Part shown: positions 9,219-20,307 of the stretch, in pieces
Position numbering within the stretch: the stretch's first letter is position 1
How the letters are laid out: every line of letters starts with the position of its first letter
Assembly (NCBI GenBank): GCA_030762935.1
Contig: CM060883.1
Coordinates: 29,382,501-29,446,500, forward strand
Reading direction: 5' to 3'
Length of the DNA stretch: 64,000 bases
DNA from: Hymenopus coronatus
Lineage: Eukaryota; Arthropoda; Insecta; Mantodea; Hymenopodidae
Notes under the pieces: generated by a model
Told to the model about the DNA's origin: nothing
Database searches by the model: none
What the model saw: the letters and a program-made list of their open reading frames with translations, nothing else
Made by a program: the position numbers and the translations under genes

Positions 9219-10154
9219 CAGAAGAAATAGGAAAATAATGGAATACATTAGGCTAAAACGATGGTGAAATATTTTAAAAGCCGGTTACCATATGTATGAA
9301 ATCGATTTTATGCAGAATTTACAACTTTCCGTGTGAAAAAAAGTTTAAGTATTTTACATCTGAAAAAATAACAAGGAATATCTCAGAAATGCTCAGTTCA
9401 ATGAAAAACGTATGACATAAATTGTGTTAATTCAAGATCTTCTCGGGCTTCTAGCCAGGTAAAAACTTGGCTTGACACCAACGTTTCGAAGAAGTGCATC
9501 TTCCTCGTCTTCAGGGTGAACTGAATCAGTTCACCCTGAAGACGAGGAAGATGCACTTCTTCGAAACGTTGGTGTCAAGCCAAGTTTTTACCTGGCTAGA
9601 AGCCCGAGAAGATCTTGAATTAACACGTCGCCAGGAAAGCTATAGTTCTTATTATAAATTGTGTGTTTTAACGTGATCTACATTTTTTGTGTAGTAAGTT
9701 TTTGTCTATCTCGTATGGTTTACTAGTTAAGCAAAATTCATTCAGAATTTAGAGGCTATTCCCAGAAAATTAAAGATTCACATTTTATTTGACATGTAAA
9801 TAAATACCTCTAATATACGGCGTTTTAATCAAAATCGTTAGAGCCATTTTTGAGAAAATCAAAATTTTCGAAATGTTTTCCATGTAAAGGGTAGTTTGGG
9901 GTAGGGGGATTTTTGTCAACTTCTTCGTGTTACATCCCTGGAAGATACTATAATTAAATACCAAGTTCGGTATTTTACCGACTTTTCAGTTTTGAGTTAT
10001 CGTATTTTCAGACACACGGACCTTTTTCTGAAAATACTTTTTATATACAGGGGACCCTAAAACGTGTATTTCTGGTGAAATCTTGGTATCGAATTTTTGG
10101 GTGGATTGCAATACCTTCTCTATACACTATATACATAATACGTGTAGAAAAAGT
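9219..10154 (+). repeat. H-repeat lacking its 5' ~130 bp, interrupted by a palindrome
   Basis: Joins the preceding reverse copy tail to tail, so this compound locus has palindromic ends on both outer sides. Ends with ATACACTATATACATAATACG and GAAAAAGT. The insert at 9427-9653 is listed separately. Confidence 0.8.
9424..9626. repeat. 203-bp perfect palindrome (101-bp arms, 1-base centre)
   Basis: Arms 9424-9524 and 9526-9626 are exact reverse complements around base 9525; I checked them block by block. The insert spans about 9427-9653 and is flanked by a 10-bp duplication, ATAAATTGTG (9417-9426 and 9654-9663), inside an H-repeat. It carries no tRNA-like boxes. One arm reads as a short open frame, but the symmetry makes coding meaningless. 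Zero divergence between arms implies a very recent origin or ongoing arm-to-arm conversion. An assembly artefact is possible, although the flanking duplication argues for a real insertion. Confidence 0.9.
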
Positions 10155-10767
10155 AAAAAATAACTAATGAACTAAGTAAGATTTTGCATATTCCTTCTCA
10201 TTTTTAATAAAACACCATATGGTTGACGTTCCTTCGCTTCTTATAAATTAGAGAAATGTATTACTTATTTCGGACAGAATAGGAGTTGCGCTGAACGAGA
10301 GTATTGCATTTTTGTGCTGCGTGATTGGTGTGGATCAGAATTTCTGCATTAAAATGTTGAAAATATGCACTTACTTTTACTCCTAAATTTCCCTCTCTTT
10401 TAGCATATGCTACAAAATAAAGTTTAATGTTAAATTCTGAACTTACCAAAGCACTAACTTGTACACGTACCACTGCACTTAAAAACAACACACATCTAAG
10501 TTACAAGGGATTGTGACTTGCTCTACGGCAGGATTTACTATTAATGTTTGATACTCTTTTTCACCTCAGTGCAAGGATGAATTTGCACTGTAAGCAGTGT
10601 TTAAGGTAAGCAACGTTTAATGTTACAGCGGATGTTTATAGGTTTCTCTTCAACTGTTTCTTAATCCAAGCTGGTTCAAACTTATCGACCTTACCAACCT
10701 TGAGTTTTAAATCATATAAATACGATAATTCCGTGCAGAGTGATAACCCAGTCTGATTTGTATTTTT
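10155..10767. other. No feature recognised
   Basis: AT-rich sequence without repeats shared elsewhere in the window, coding signal or RNA gene that I can support. Confidence 0.5.
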
Positions 10768-11406
10768 ACTTTCTCTAATACTTATGTATACATACATAGT
10801 AGTTAGGTAATTCACTAGGTTAAAGCGATAGTCAAATCTTTCAAAAAGCCAGTCGCAATGTGAAACAAACGACATTCGGTTTGCTTTACATGCACACGAG
10901 TAAAATGAAAGAGAGAGAGACCTCCCTTTAAAAAAAGTTTAAGTAGCTTAAAAGTGAAATCAATAACAAGGAATATCTAATAAACGGCTACCTCTACAAA
11001 AAATGTATACGACTAATTGTATCTTAAAGAAATCTACAGTTTCAAAGGCTGTACTCACAAAATTCAAGACAGATTTTGTCATGCAAGTATGTTTAATATA
11101 CGGTGTTTTAATTAAAATCATTAGAGCCATTTTTAAGAAAAGTTACATTTAAAAAAACAAACCAACAAGTTTGGGGAGGAAGAATCTTCTTGAAAAGTTT
11201 CGTGTCGCAATCTTGTAAAATACTAAACTTAAACACCAAATTTGGTATTAAACGGCATTTTCATTGTTGAGCTATGCTGTCCACACACATACACGCAAGG
11301 ACCGTTTTCTGAAAATGCTTTTTTCGGTGAAATCTCCACATCGGATTTTTGGGCGGAATATAATTCCTTCCCTACTTACTATATGCATAGTACGTTTAGA
11401 GAAAGT
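10768..11406 (+). repeat. H-repeat, foldback-like form with palindromic sequence at both ends
   Basis: The first ~40 bases are the palindromic end in reverse orientation (ACTTTCTCTAATACT). The rest is an internally starting forward copy ending in the normal palindromic end and GAGAAAGT. Both outer edges are therefore palindromic ends. About 100 bases after it (11410-11500) resemble a degraded H-repeat 5' end. Confidence 0.7.
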
Positions 11407-11644
11407 AAAAATACCGTTTGTAAGAATAGTATGTCGAAGAACGGGAGAGAAAACCATGTGAATGCAACTGAACTATATGGCGCTAGAATAGCGTGCGAGA
11501 TTCGCATTTGTGTGGTCTAGTTTTGATTCTTGTGGTCGGTCCACATTACCCATGTTTTTTTATGTGTGTATTTCCTCGGATGGGTAGGTTCATTACATCC
11601 CCCGAACATTCCTGTTCCCATCACTTGCTTATTATCTGTTTCAG

Positions 11645-11769
11645 GGTTGAAGGACCAGGTGACGGTGTTCGGCGATTTGCGGCTGGATGGTAGCTTGCAC
11701 ACTGTAAAGACGTCGTCGTCAGTTCCGCACGATTGGGTCACGCTTCGAACCTTCGGGCTCCCTCGGTGA
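11645..11769 (+). CDS. Possible terminal coding exon, unidentified protein
   Basis: A GC-richer stretch begins right after a good splice acceptor (pyrimidine-rich tract, then TCTGTTTCAG at 11635-11644) and stays open for about 41 codons to a TGA. It encodes LKDQVTVFGDLRLDGSLHTV and onward to LRTFGLPR. Residue composition looks like real protein rather than random AT-rich DNA. I do not recognise the family. No upstream exon or donor site was found in this window. The following 100 bases stay GC-rich and may be 3' UTR. It could equally be an unrelated GC-rich repeat. Confidence 0.3.
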
Positions 11770-12484
11770 ACCACCGGAGACTCGGAGCTCGTGAGTGGGA
11801 CCGAGCGGCGTCGAAGGTGCTCCCAACTGTAACCGTTAGGATACATGTATGCAAAATGTCGATGTATTCGATTCTTGTATGTTCTCGAGATATTTAAAAA
11901 CCTGAATGCTGTATTCGAATCCTTCAATCGGATGGGTTCAAATACACAGTTCTCGTTTGAGAATGTCCTGAGTGCTGTATTCGAATGCTGCACTCGGATA
12001 GGTGCAGGTGCACCGAACTGAATCGAGATTTCGTCTCGAGATGGTGCTGGCATAGCTACGCCTAAATCTGATTGGTGTTCATACTTAAAGCTTATTCATA
12101 ATAATTAAATTTATTTTGTAAAATAATTTTCGCATATTCAGTTACTATAGTTTATAATGTTTTGCGTTTTTCATTGACTGTATATAATTAAAATTAAGTA
12201 TGTTGGTCCTTAAATAATAAGTTTTAAATATCTTAACAATTCTGTGCTCAAATAAAATATTTTCCTACCATGGTTAGCTTTAGAATCACAGCCGCACAGC
12301 GTTCACACATGCAGAGCAAAACAATTAAGTTTGTGTGCTGCAGTCAATTGTTTAGTAGTTAACGATCCAAGATTACAATTAGTACAGCAGTACCACAATA
12401 TACTGTATTTATCGTTTATCTTTGTCATCCAATACTTCCTGCGTATGCAGAAAATAGTATAATCTAGCAACTAGTTGTCAACAT
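11770..12484. other. Mostly featureless; one degenerate short duplication
   Basis: Around 11905-12035 a stretch beginning GCTGTATTCGAAT occurs twice about 65 bases apart with moderate divergence. A related ATTCGA/GAGAACT-rich stretch reappears at 13205-13435. Nothing else is recognisable. Confidence 0.4.
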
Positions 12485-12745
12485 CTAACTGCTGTCAGAC
12501 TGAAAAATTCAATGCACTCGCTTGTTTCCATAAGATGATCTCAAATTATTTTGAGATGACAACCCCAATGACGACTTACAATGTTGTAAGTACTTTAAGT
12601 CCCAGGATTCATAGTATAGGCAACTATTATGGACAATTGTGATAATTTTAATTGTTTTTTCATAGAAGACAGGAGTTGTTTAGGAGTCAGATTGAAAAAT
12701 TCAATTGCATAACCGGGATTTGAGAAATGCAATGCTATGCCAGCA

Positions 12746-13024
12746 AAATGGCGTGTTATTTAACTACTGTGGTTCTTAGCGTCCCATTCTAAATTGGGTG
12801 TGAAAGACCACTTGATTTTGCTCAGAGACCTCTCTATCAGGCTTGAGGTTCTTTTACGTGCCATAAATCTATGACACGGGACCAACGGCTTTACTTCCCT
12901 TCCGAAGGAAGCCATGCTAAGGATTTTTACACCCGAAAAAATCCACCGTACTCCGCCGGTTTTGTACCCGCGACCTTAGGTATATGAGGTTAGCATGGTA
13001 ACCATTACACTACGAAGGGCGACA
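12746..13024 (-). repeat. tRNA-derived SINE, family S1, with target-site duplication
   Basis: Reverse-strand copy: tRNA-like head near 12955-13020, body with TCCTTAGCATGGCTTCC, tail at the left. It splits the T-family element. A duplication CTATGCC-R-GCA (12735-12745 and 13025-13035, one difference) flanks it. Confidence 0.8.
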
Positions 13025-13041
13025 CTATGCCGGCATTTTGC

Positions 13042-13113
13042 CATGTTAGCTCAGAGGCAGAGCAACCGGCTAGAGACCGGGAGATCCGTGGTTCAAATCC
13101 CGGCTATGGCATT
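13042..13113 (+). repeat. tRNA-like module of the T family
   Basis: 72 bases that fold as a tRNA-like cloverleaf: acceptor GCCATGT/CTATGGC with one mismatch and one G-T, D arm TAGCTCAGAGGCAGAGCA, anticodon-like loop CTAGAGA on a CCGG/CCGG stem, T arm GGTTCAAATCC. The loop would read AGA, but the long variable arm of Ser tRNAs is missing and the sequence is embedded in repeats, so a working tRNA gene is unlikely. Confidence 0.6.
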
Positions 13114-13550
13114 GAATTTTTCAGCCTGACTCTACCTATCCAACTCCTGTCCTACACACGGTTTCAGTGAGAAAGCAATTAAATTGTCATCTAACTGTTG
13201 TAGTATTTCTCGTTCATCATTTGAACTCGATACTTTATTCGAGAACAACCATGATGGGAAGTGAAGAACATCACTCTAGTAGTATCCGAGAACTTGAGTA
13301 TTAGTATTTGAAAACAACCTTTGTAAAAACTGAGAACTTCACTCGAGTGACGATAACGTAGGATCCGAGAACTTGTACTCAAATGAAATTTCCGAATCTT
13401 AAAATTACTGGAATACACAGTATTCGATTCTGTCCATCACTAGATTTACATGCCTGAGCTAGTCGTTATCCGTACCTGGTCATCCTTCGGATCTTTCCCC
13501 TCATTTCTCCCTCCCTGGAGCCACGTAAGACTCAGGGCCTCAATATCTGG

Positions 13551-13828
13551 GGTCGTCCTTCTGGTGTAGGAATAACATGCTAGCCTCTGGTTCCCAAGAT
13601 CGCGGGTTCAAACCTAGCGGAGGACGATGGATTCTATTCGGGCGTAAAAATCCTACGAGGGAAGTTCAGCCGTTGGTCACGTGTCGTATATTTACGGCAC
13701 GTAAAAGAACCTCAAGTTGTTAAAGAGGCCTCTGGTCAAAATTAAGCGGTGTTTTCAAGCCCAGTATAGAATGGGACGCTGAGAACTGCAGCATTTAAAG
13801 AGCGTCCATAAATAAATCTCAATTTCAA
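13551..13828 (+). repeat. tRNA-derived SINE, family S1
   Basis: Diverged copy: head TCCTTCTGGTGTAGGAATAA, box B GGGTTCAAACC, body with CCTCAAGTTGTTAAAGAGGCC, tail GAGCGTCCATAAATAAA. No clear flanking duplication. Confidence 0.75.
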
Positions 13829-13961
13829 TTTTAGCGTCAAACGCGCTCAACGGAATACTTGCTTCAATGTCACTTCAATAGCGTAGCGTTGTGGAGAAAT
13901 AAATTCATTATACTTGTTTGTACCTTCTAGTAGATTTTGTAATTTTTCTATAAACAACGAC

Positions 13962-14160
13962 AAAATAATGACTCTCCAAAGGTCCCGAGCTCGAATCTCG
14001 ATTCGGATGAATTACTCGGAAGAGTTGTTTTATTCAAGGTTTTAGATTATCCCTTTCTTGAAAGAATGTCGGGTAACTCTAAGGTCTAAGGACCCCGGAC
14101 TCATTTGAGTATCATTTCACCCATTTGATTCTCCGTTCATATGACCTACCTGAATAAACA
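13962..14160 (+). repeat. tRNA-related SINE fragment, family S5
   Basis: Box B-like GAGCTCGAATCTCG followed by a body (GGGTAACTCTAAGGTC, GGACCCCGGACTCATTTGAG) that matches in part the reverse-strand copy at 21.86 kb. The 5' head is missing or unrecognisable. Confidence 0.5.
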
Positions 14161-14514
14161 AAAGTCATGTCAGAGAAAAAGCTGCTTCAAATTACTCCTC
14201 TGTGTAGACGATTGTCCAGAAAAGCAGAGTAGATTTTAGCCTATATATTTAAAGGCTGCGAGCGAGTCACTACACCTGGCAAATGGAGAAATGATGCGAT
14301 GAACAGAATCGCTGAATCTGCCTCATATACAACTCATATATCACTGCGACCACATTAGAATTTTTCTCTTCTCTACAGTTTTCCATGTTTCTATTTAGGT
14401 AATAAGCGACTGCGGTGATTTGCAGTCAAGGACAAACACTACGTGAAAATATCGATTATGTTATGCTGAAAATTAGTCCTAAGATGTGTCAGTCTTCTCA
14501 TGTTTAAATTAGTC

Positions 14515-15196
14515 TAGTATTTAGGTTTGGTATCTTCCAAGGATGCGACACGTAGATTTTCAAGAAAATCCCCCCCCCCACCACAAACTACCCTTTACAT
14601 GGAAAAATTTGCGAAAATGTTCAGTTTCTAAACAATGGCTCTAACGATTTTGATTATTATCTAGTATATTAAAGATATTTACATTCAAAATAAAATGTAT
14701 ATCTTGAATTTTCTGGGAATAGCCTCTGAAGACATCTTTATTCTGAATAAATTTTGCGGAGTTTTGAATAACTGCTAAACCGTAAACTTCTAAACTTACT
14801 GCACAAAAATGTAGATCTTATCAAAACAAAATTTATGACCTTTACATTTTTGTTATGGAGGTAACCGTTTCCGAGATACTCCTTGTTATTGGTTTCAATT
14901 GTAAAGTTCCTCCTAATATTTTTCTGAGACAAAAAGTGTCCGTTTTTCTTTTGTTCTCCTGGCCAACCATAGAAGCGATTTGCAATCACAATCGCATAAC
15001 GACAGCTTTTAAAACATTTGACTGTCACTTTAGTATAGCGCATTCCTTTAGTTTCCTTCTACGTATAAAGAACTAAGTAAAGAACAATCTGCTAATATTT
15101 ATCTCGATTAGCATGGTGTAGAAAGAAGAAGAATCTTTTGTAAGAAGTTTGTTTGTAGAACGGCTAGAGAAAGTCATGTGAGTGTAACACATCAGA
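14515..15196 (-). repeat. H-repeat lacking the palindromic end
   Basis: Starts inside the family at the GGTATCTTCCAAGGATGCGAC block and runs to the complete TCTGATGTG-type end (here ACACATCAGA). No TG tract is retained. Confidence 0.8.
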
Positions 15197-15819
15197 TTTT
15201 TTTCGTTTACAGGAAATCAGTGCGACGAATAATCGTGAAAAGACAAAGTTGGCATCAGTGTTAATCATGCTCAAGCAACAGTAGCGATGTGTTTCTGTAA
15301 AGTTGCAAGCAGTGGAATAGTTGTGAACAGTCAAGCATTTGCAACAGAGAGTTGTTAAAGAGTGTTTCAGATGTACGATGCTGAAAGTAAGAGAAAAGAA
15401 AGGACTGTTTTTCGCAAATGAAGTTAGAAACAGCTAGTTGACTCACATGAGGTTGTGCAGGACAGCAGAGCTCGCCGAGGTGGTGGTGCTGCTGCATTTC
15501 GCCGTCTGGTATTGATTTGAGCACACAACTGAATATACTGGCCGTAGCAGAGGTCGGGTTTCGCTGCAGAGAATCTCTCAAGGTCGACCTAGAAGGGTGT
15601 ACCTCCCTTGCTTCCTGCTTCTGTATACCTTGTGATTAACTTCCGACCTTATTCTCAGAACGAGCAATACTTGGGAAAAGGTGACTGGTGGCGTCTGCTT
15701 TGGCGAGTAGATTTATTACTCTGAAGAAAATTCTCAGTTTTAATCTGTAGAATGGAGAACCTTTATTACAAGTTTACGTGTTTGGTTTATCATGTTATTG
15801 GTTTCAAAGTTTTGTTTTT
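15197..15819. other. No feature recognised
   Basis: Mixed-composition sequence. I see neither a family member shared with the rest of the window nor coding signal beyond short chance frames. Confidence 0.5.
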
Positions 15820-16620
15820 ACTTTCTCCACACGTACTATGTTTATAGTGTATAGAGAAGGTATTGTAATGCACCCAAAATTTCGATACCGAAATTTAAAT
15901 AAAATATATGTTTTGGGTCCCCTTGAATCCAGAAAAAACATTTTTGGAGAAAAATCCGTGTGCGCGCGTGTGTGTGTGTGGACAGCATAGCTCAAAAACG
16001 AAAAGACTTAAATACCAAACTTGGTATTTAAATTTGGTATCTCCCAAGGATGCCACTCTTGTAAACGGCCAACTCCACGAAAAAATGCATTTACCATTAA
16101 TTATGTGCTTTAACGAGCTCTACATTTCTGTAAGATAAATTTTTGTTCTATCTCTTACGGTTTGCCAATTACACAAAATTCCGTAAAATTCATCCAGAAT
16201 AGTCTTTAGAGTCCATTCCCAGAAAATTCAGTATATACATTATATTTGTCGGGTAAATGTATTTAATATACGATACTTTAATCAAAATCGTTAGCGCCAT
16301 TTTTGAGAAAATAAAAATTTTCGAAACAAGTTTCATGTAAAGGGTAGTTGGCGGTGGGGGATTTTCTTGAAAATCTTCGTGTCACATCCTTGGAAGATAC
16401 TAAATTTAAATACCAAGTTTGGTATTCAACGCTCTTTTCGTTTTTGAGCTATGCTGTCCACAGACACACAGACAGATAGACAGACAGGCACACACACGGA
16501 CCTTTGTCCAAAAATACTTTTTTTGGATTCAGAAGCACCCAAAACGTCTTGGTATCGAATTTTTGGGTGCATTACAATACCTTCTCTATACACTATGTAC
16601 ATAGTATGTGTGGAGAAAGT
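15820..16620. repeat. H-repeat foldback: two 3' halves joined tail to tail
   Basis: About 240 bp of reverse-oriented 3' end is joined near 16055 to about 560 bp of forward-oriented 3' half, leaving palindromic ends at both outer edges. The outer ~240 bp are inverted repeats of each other. Both arms carry the CA/TG tract and the GGTATCTTCC block. Confidence 0.75.
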
Positions 16621-16633
16621 AATTGTATATAGT

Positions 16634-16735
16634 GCTCGAAATGGGCCGGTATACCATACCGGTACTTTTCTGCATCAGCGAATTTCATACCGACACTTTT
16701 TATTTGAGAAAATTCATACCGGTATGTTATTAGGC
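16634..16735. repeat. Possible hAT-type element end
   Basis: Starts AGTGCTCGAAATGGGCCGG and has three CATACCG repeats including the palindrome ACCGGTAT. This resembles terminal sequences I associate with hAT-type non-autonomous elements, from memory of general style only. No matching opposite end was found. Confidence 0.2.
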
Positions 16736-17098
16736 GTAACTTATATAAAACACAAAGTAATGAGAATAGTACACCAAATCATACTCAGTTTATGCTATTC
16801 GAATCAAAGTTTTCACAATTTTGGATCAGACGGTACTTGCGCTGCAGACGCAAGCTAGTCTATCAACAATGCAGTAATATCAACAAACCATTCTAATCAG
16901 TTGGTAGATTGCAAATACCAAAGTTCTGTGGCTCTGCCAAGCAACATTCAACCTTAAAAAATACAAAATTATCTCAAGTGGATCCGTTACAAGCTACAGT
17001 TTATAATTTGATCGCCTGAGCGTAAAGAAACAACTGCAGACAGTTCAAAACTTAACTCTTAAGAAAGATGAATACATTAGACAAATTTATAACCAAAA

Positions 17099-17460
17099 AT
17101 CTTGTGTTTCATTCAGTGACTTTCTCTACATCTCTGCAACAAATTATTCTTAAAAAGCTTATGCTTCTATTTATTTCATGCTAATCAAGAAAAAAATCAG
17201 TCTTTTTACTCGCTTCCTTGTAATCAGAAGCGAAATAAGGAAGCACCATAGGTTAAAGTGATAGTCAAAAGCGGGTTGCTATGTGACTGAAGTTCCTTTT
17301 TTGTATGGACTGGAGTTGGCAAATTCCTATATGAGGAAAGTCTTATTTTTCAAAGCTGAAACCAAAATCAAGGAATATCTCAAAAACGATCAACTCCACG
17401 AAAAAAATGTACATGACATAAATTGTGTGTTTTAATGTGCCCAACATTTTTTGCATACAA
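17099..17460 (+). repeat. H-repeat, 5' ~360 bp only
   Basis: Begins in the TCTGATGTG-type start and GACTTTCTCTACATCTC and breaks off near the AACATTTTTTGCAT block, where a T-family fragment follows. Confidence 0.75.
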
Positions 17461-17540
17461 CTGGTACGGCATTTGAACTGTGTTTAAATCCCGGCTGTGG
17501 CGTTGAATTTTTCAACAGGTTCTAATCATACTGTTACCCC
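17461..17540 (+). repeat. T-family fragment
   Basis: Carries the T-arm-like TTTAAATCCCGGCTGTGGCG followed by TTGAATTTTTCAAC, the 3' part of the tRNA-like T-family element. Confidence 0.5.
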
Positions 17541-17550
17541 GTGAAACTTT

Positions 17551-17551
<1 letters not shown>

Positions 17552-17615
<64 letters not shown>

Positions 17616-17617
17616 TA
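17552..17617. repeat. (TA)n microsatellite
   Basis: About 28 uninterrupted AT units, then one interruption. Confidence 0.95.
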
Positions 17618-17689
17618 AAAGAGATGAGCATTACCATTTAATAAAAAATAACCTGTATGTTGACGAGAACATAGTTGATATTACCCGGA

Positions 17690-17872
17690 TACTAAGTACT
17701 CACGACGGTAAGTCGCCATTCTTTCTGGTGGTTCTCTGAAGTGATAGGTTGAACCGGGTAAAACACAAATAATCAGTTGGAAAATTGAATGCCATGCCGG
17801 CAAGTTGTCACGGTAGCTCAATTGCTAGAGCAACCGCATGGAGAGAGGGAGAATCGTGTTCAAATCGTGAAG
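17690..17872 (+). repeat. T-family element, degraded
   Basis: Shares GGTAAGTCGCCATTCTTTCT, ATTGAATGCCATGCCGGCA and a damaged tRNA-like core (CACGGTAGCTCAATTGCTAG) with the better copies at 12.5-13.2 and 20.3 kb. Confidence 0.5.
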
Positions 17873-17873
17873 T

Positions 17874-17947
17874 AGATAGAAGAAGCTTGTATAAGAATAA
17901 ATTGTTGCACAATAGGTAGACAAGTCGTGTGAATATAACGCATCAGA
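17874..17947 (-). repeat. H-repeat 5' end fragment
   Basis: Only the last ~70 bp of a reverse copy (GAAGTAGATAGAAG to CGCATCAGA), directly followed by a complete copy in the same orientation. Confidence 0.7.
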
Positions 17948-17952
17948 TTTTT

Positions 17953-18794
17953 ACTTTCTCTACACGTACTATGTGCATAGTGTATAGAGAAGGTATGAAT
18001 TGCACCCAAAAATTCGATATCGATATTTCACCAGAAATACATGTTTTGGGCACCCCTGAATCCAAAAAGGAATTTTTGGAAAAACGTCCGTGTGTGCGTG
18101 TGTATGTGTGTGTCTGGACATCATGGCTCAAAAACGAAAAGACCGTTAAATACCAAACTTGGTATATAAGTTCGGTATCTTCCAAGAATGTGACACGAAG
18201 AATTGCAAAAAAATCCACTCACCCCAAACTACCCTTTACATGGAAAAAATTGTCAAAATTTATATTTTCTCAAAAATGGCTCTAACGATTTATATTAAAA
18301 TCTCTTATGTTTAAGATATTTACATACCAAATAAAAGGTATATCTTTAATTTTCTGGGAATAACCTCTAAAGACCTTTTTATTCTGGATTATTTTTATTG
18401 AATTTTGCATAATTGGTAAACTGTAAGAAATAGACAAAACTTACTGCACAAAAAATGTAGTTCACGATAAAACACAATCTATGTCGTATACATTTTTTCG
18501 TGGAATTGATCGTTTTTGAGACATTTCTTGTTATTAGTTTCAGCTTTATAAAAACTTGTACAGGAATTTGCCAACTTCTGTCCATACAAACAAAGGAACT
18601 TCAGTCACATAGCGACCAGCTTTTTACATCAGTTTAACCTTGGTACTCCCTTAATTCACTTCTACTTACATGGAAGAAAGTAATAAGAATATTTCTGCTA
18701 ATTTTTCTCAATTAGCGTGAAGTAAATAGAAGCAAGGGCTTTTTAACAATTTGTTGCAGACATAGAGAAAGTCATGTGATTGTAACACTTCAGA
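17953..18794 (-). repeat. H-repeat, full length
   Basis: Intact reverse-strand copy of about 840 bp from the palindromic end to the TCTGAAG-type end, with a moderate TG tract. Useful as a reference copy for a family consensus. Confidence 0.88.
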
Positions 18795-18798
18795 TTCT

Positions 18799-19263
18799 TT
18801 GTGTAGTAAACTTACGGTTTACCAATTATGCAAAAGTCATCTTGAATGAAAAACGCTCAGAGGCTACTCCCGGATAATTCAAGCTATACATTTTATTTGT
18901 GATGTAAATATCTTTAATAATATTTTATTTTATCAAAATCGTTTGATCCATTTTTGAGAAAAACGAAAATACCGAAAAATCTTCCATGCAAAAGGTAGTT
19001 TGGGGTGGGAAGATTTGCCCGAAAGCCTTCATATCGCATCCTTGGATAGCATTGAACTTAAATACCAAGTTTAGTACTTAACCGATTTTTGTTTTTGAGT
19101 TATGCTGTTTACCAACACACACATGGATATTTTTCTAATAATGCCTTTTCGGATTCAGGAGTCCTCAAAACATGTATTTTCGGTAAAATTTCTGTACAGA
19201 ATTTTTGGGTGAAGTGTAATACCGTCTCTACCTGCTAAGTACATGTTAAGCAGTAGGGAAAGT
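18799..19263 (+). repeat. H-repeat, 3' half
   Basis: Starts at the TGTGTAGTAA block and runs to a degraded palindromic end with GGGAAAGT. Abuts the preceding copy in opposite orientation. Confidence 0.75.
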
Positions 19264-19980
19264 AATAAATACATAAATAAATAATGTACCTTTAAGATAT
19301 TGCCCATTCTGATGGATGAAAAAACACAGGAACGGATTTTTTGTTTACTTTCTCTAGTCCGTATGTACAATGTTCATAGTGGACAGAGAAGATATTGTAT
19401 TCCACTCAAAATTTCGATGTCGAGATTTCACCGGAAATATAAGTTTTGAGGTCACCTGAGTCCGAAAAAAGCATTTTTAGAAAGAGGTCAGTGTGTGTCT
19501 GTGGCCAGCATAACTCAAAACGAAAAGTCCGTTAAACTTGCTATTTAGGTTTAACATCATCCAAGGATGCGACATGAAAAGATCCTTCCACCCCAAACTA
19601 CCCTTTACATGAAAATATTGTCGAAAATTTGATTTTCTCAAAATGGTTCTAACGATTTTGATTAAAATACTACAAATCAAAGATATTTACATCCCAAATA
19701 AAATGCCACAAATCTTTTCATTGTGGATGAATTTTGCCGAATTTTGCTTAACCGCTAAACCGGAAGCGTAAGAGATGGACAAAACTTACTGCACAAAGAA
19801 TGCATTTCTCATCAAAATACATAAATTATGTCCTTTACATTTTTGTTGTAGAGGTATTTCTTGGTGTTCCGAGATATTCCTTGTTATTGGCTTAAATTTT
19901 AAGCACTTGTACTTTTCTCAGACAGGAAGTTTCCGTGTTTCTTTTGTGCTACTCCTGGCCAAACAAAGAAGCGGATTCAC

Positions 19981-20254
19981 TGGGGTCGAGTGTCAGCGAT
20001 CTGACTACTCCCCCGGAGATCCCGGGTTAGACCCCCGCTGGGGCGGGAAATTTTTCTTTAAACAGAACTATTCCCTATCGCCCACAGAATCTGGAAGTAT
20101 GTATGAGAGAGTAAATGTGTGTGCGTTTAACGAAAATAAAAATAAAGTTCTAAACCCAACGTAAAGAACCTAAGACGAGTTGTTTATAATACAAAGCCCC
20201 CGATGACAGACGTTAAAGGGGGCTATATAAATGAAACAATTAAAAAAGAAGAAG
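19981..20254 (+). repeat. tRNA-derived SINE, family S3
   Basis: Head TGGGGTCGAGTGTCAGCGAT with box B-like GGGTTAGACC, body with CCCACAGAATCTGGAAGTAT, 3' part with CAAAGCCCCCGATGACAG and AAAGGGGGCTATATAAATG. Flanked by an imperfect ~15-bp duplication (19965-19980 and 20255-20270) in the host H-repeat. Second copy at 27.36 kb. Confidence 0.8.
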
Positions 20255-20307
20255 AAGAAGCTGATTACAGTGACAATCGCATAACGACAGCTTTTAAAAC
20301 AATTGAT

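Larger units (their letters stand above)
12485..13190. repeat. T-family small element with inverted flanks and tRNA-like core, interrupted by S1 SINE
   Basis: The outer parts are inverted copies of each other. GTCAGATTGAAAAATTCAA and the preceding GACAGGAGTTG (about 12655-12710) are mirrored by TTGAATTTTTCAGCCTGAC and CAACTCCTGTC (about 13112-13152). The core 13042-13113 is tRNA-like (listed separately). The same body recurs at 17.7 and 20.3 kb. The inverted flanks suggest a small non-autonomous DNA element that captured a tRNA-like sequence, but SINE ancestry is also possible. Confidence 0.6.

Noticed and set aside
11517..12053. 178-codon frame on the minus strand
   Set aside because: Low-complexity composition with no motifs; it overlaps the better plus-strand exon candidate and a short degenerate duplication.
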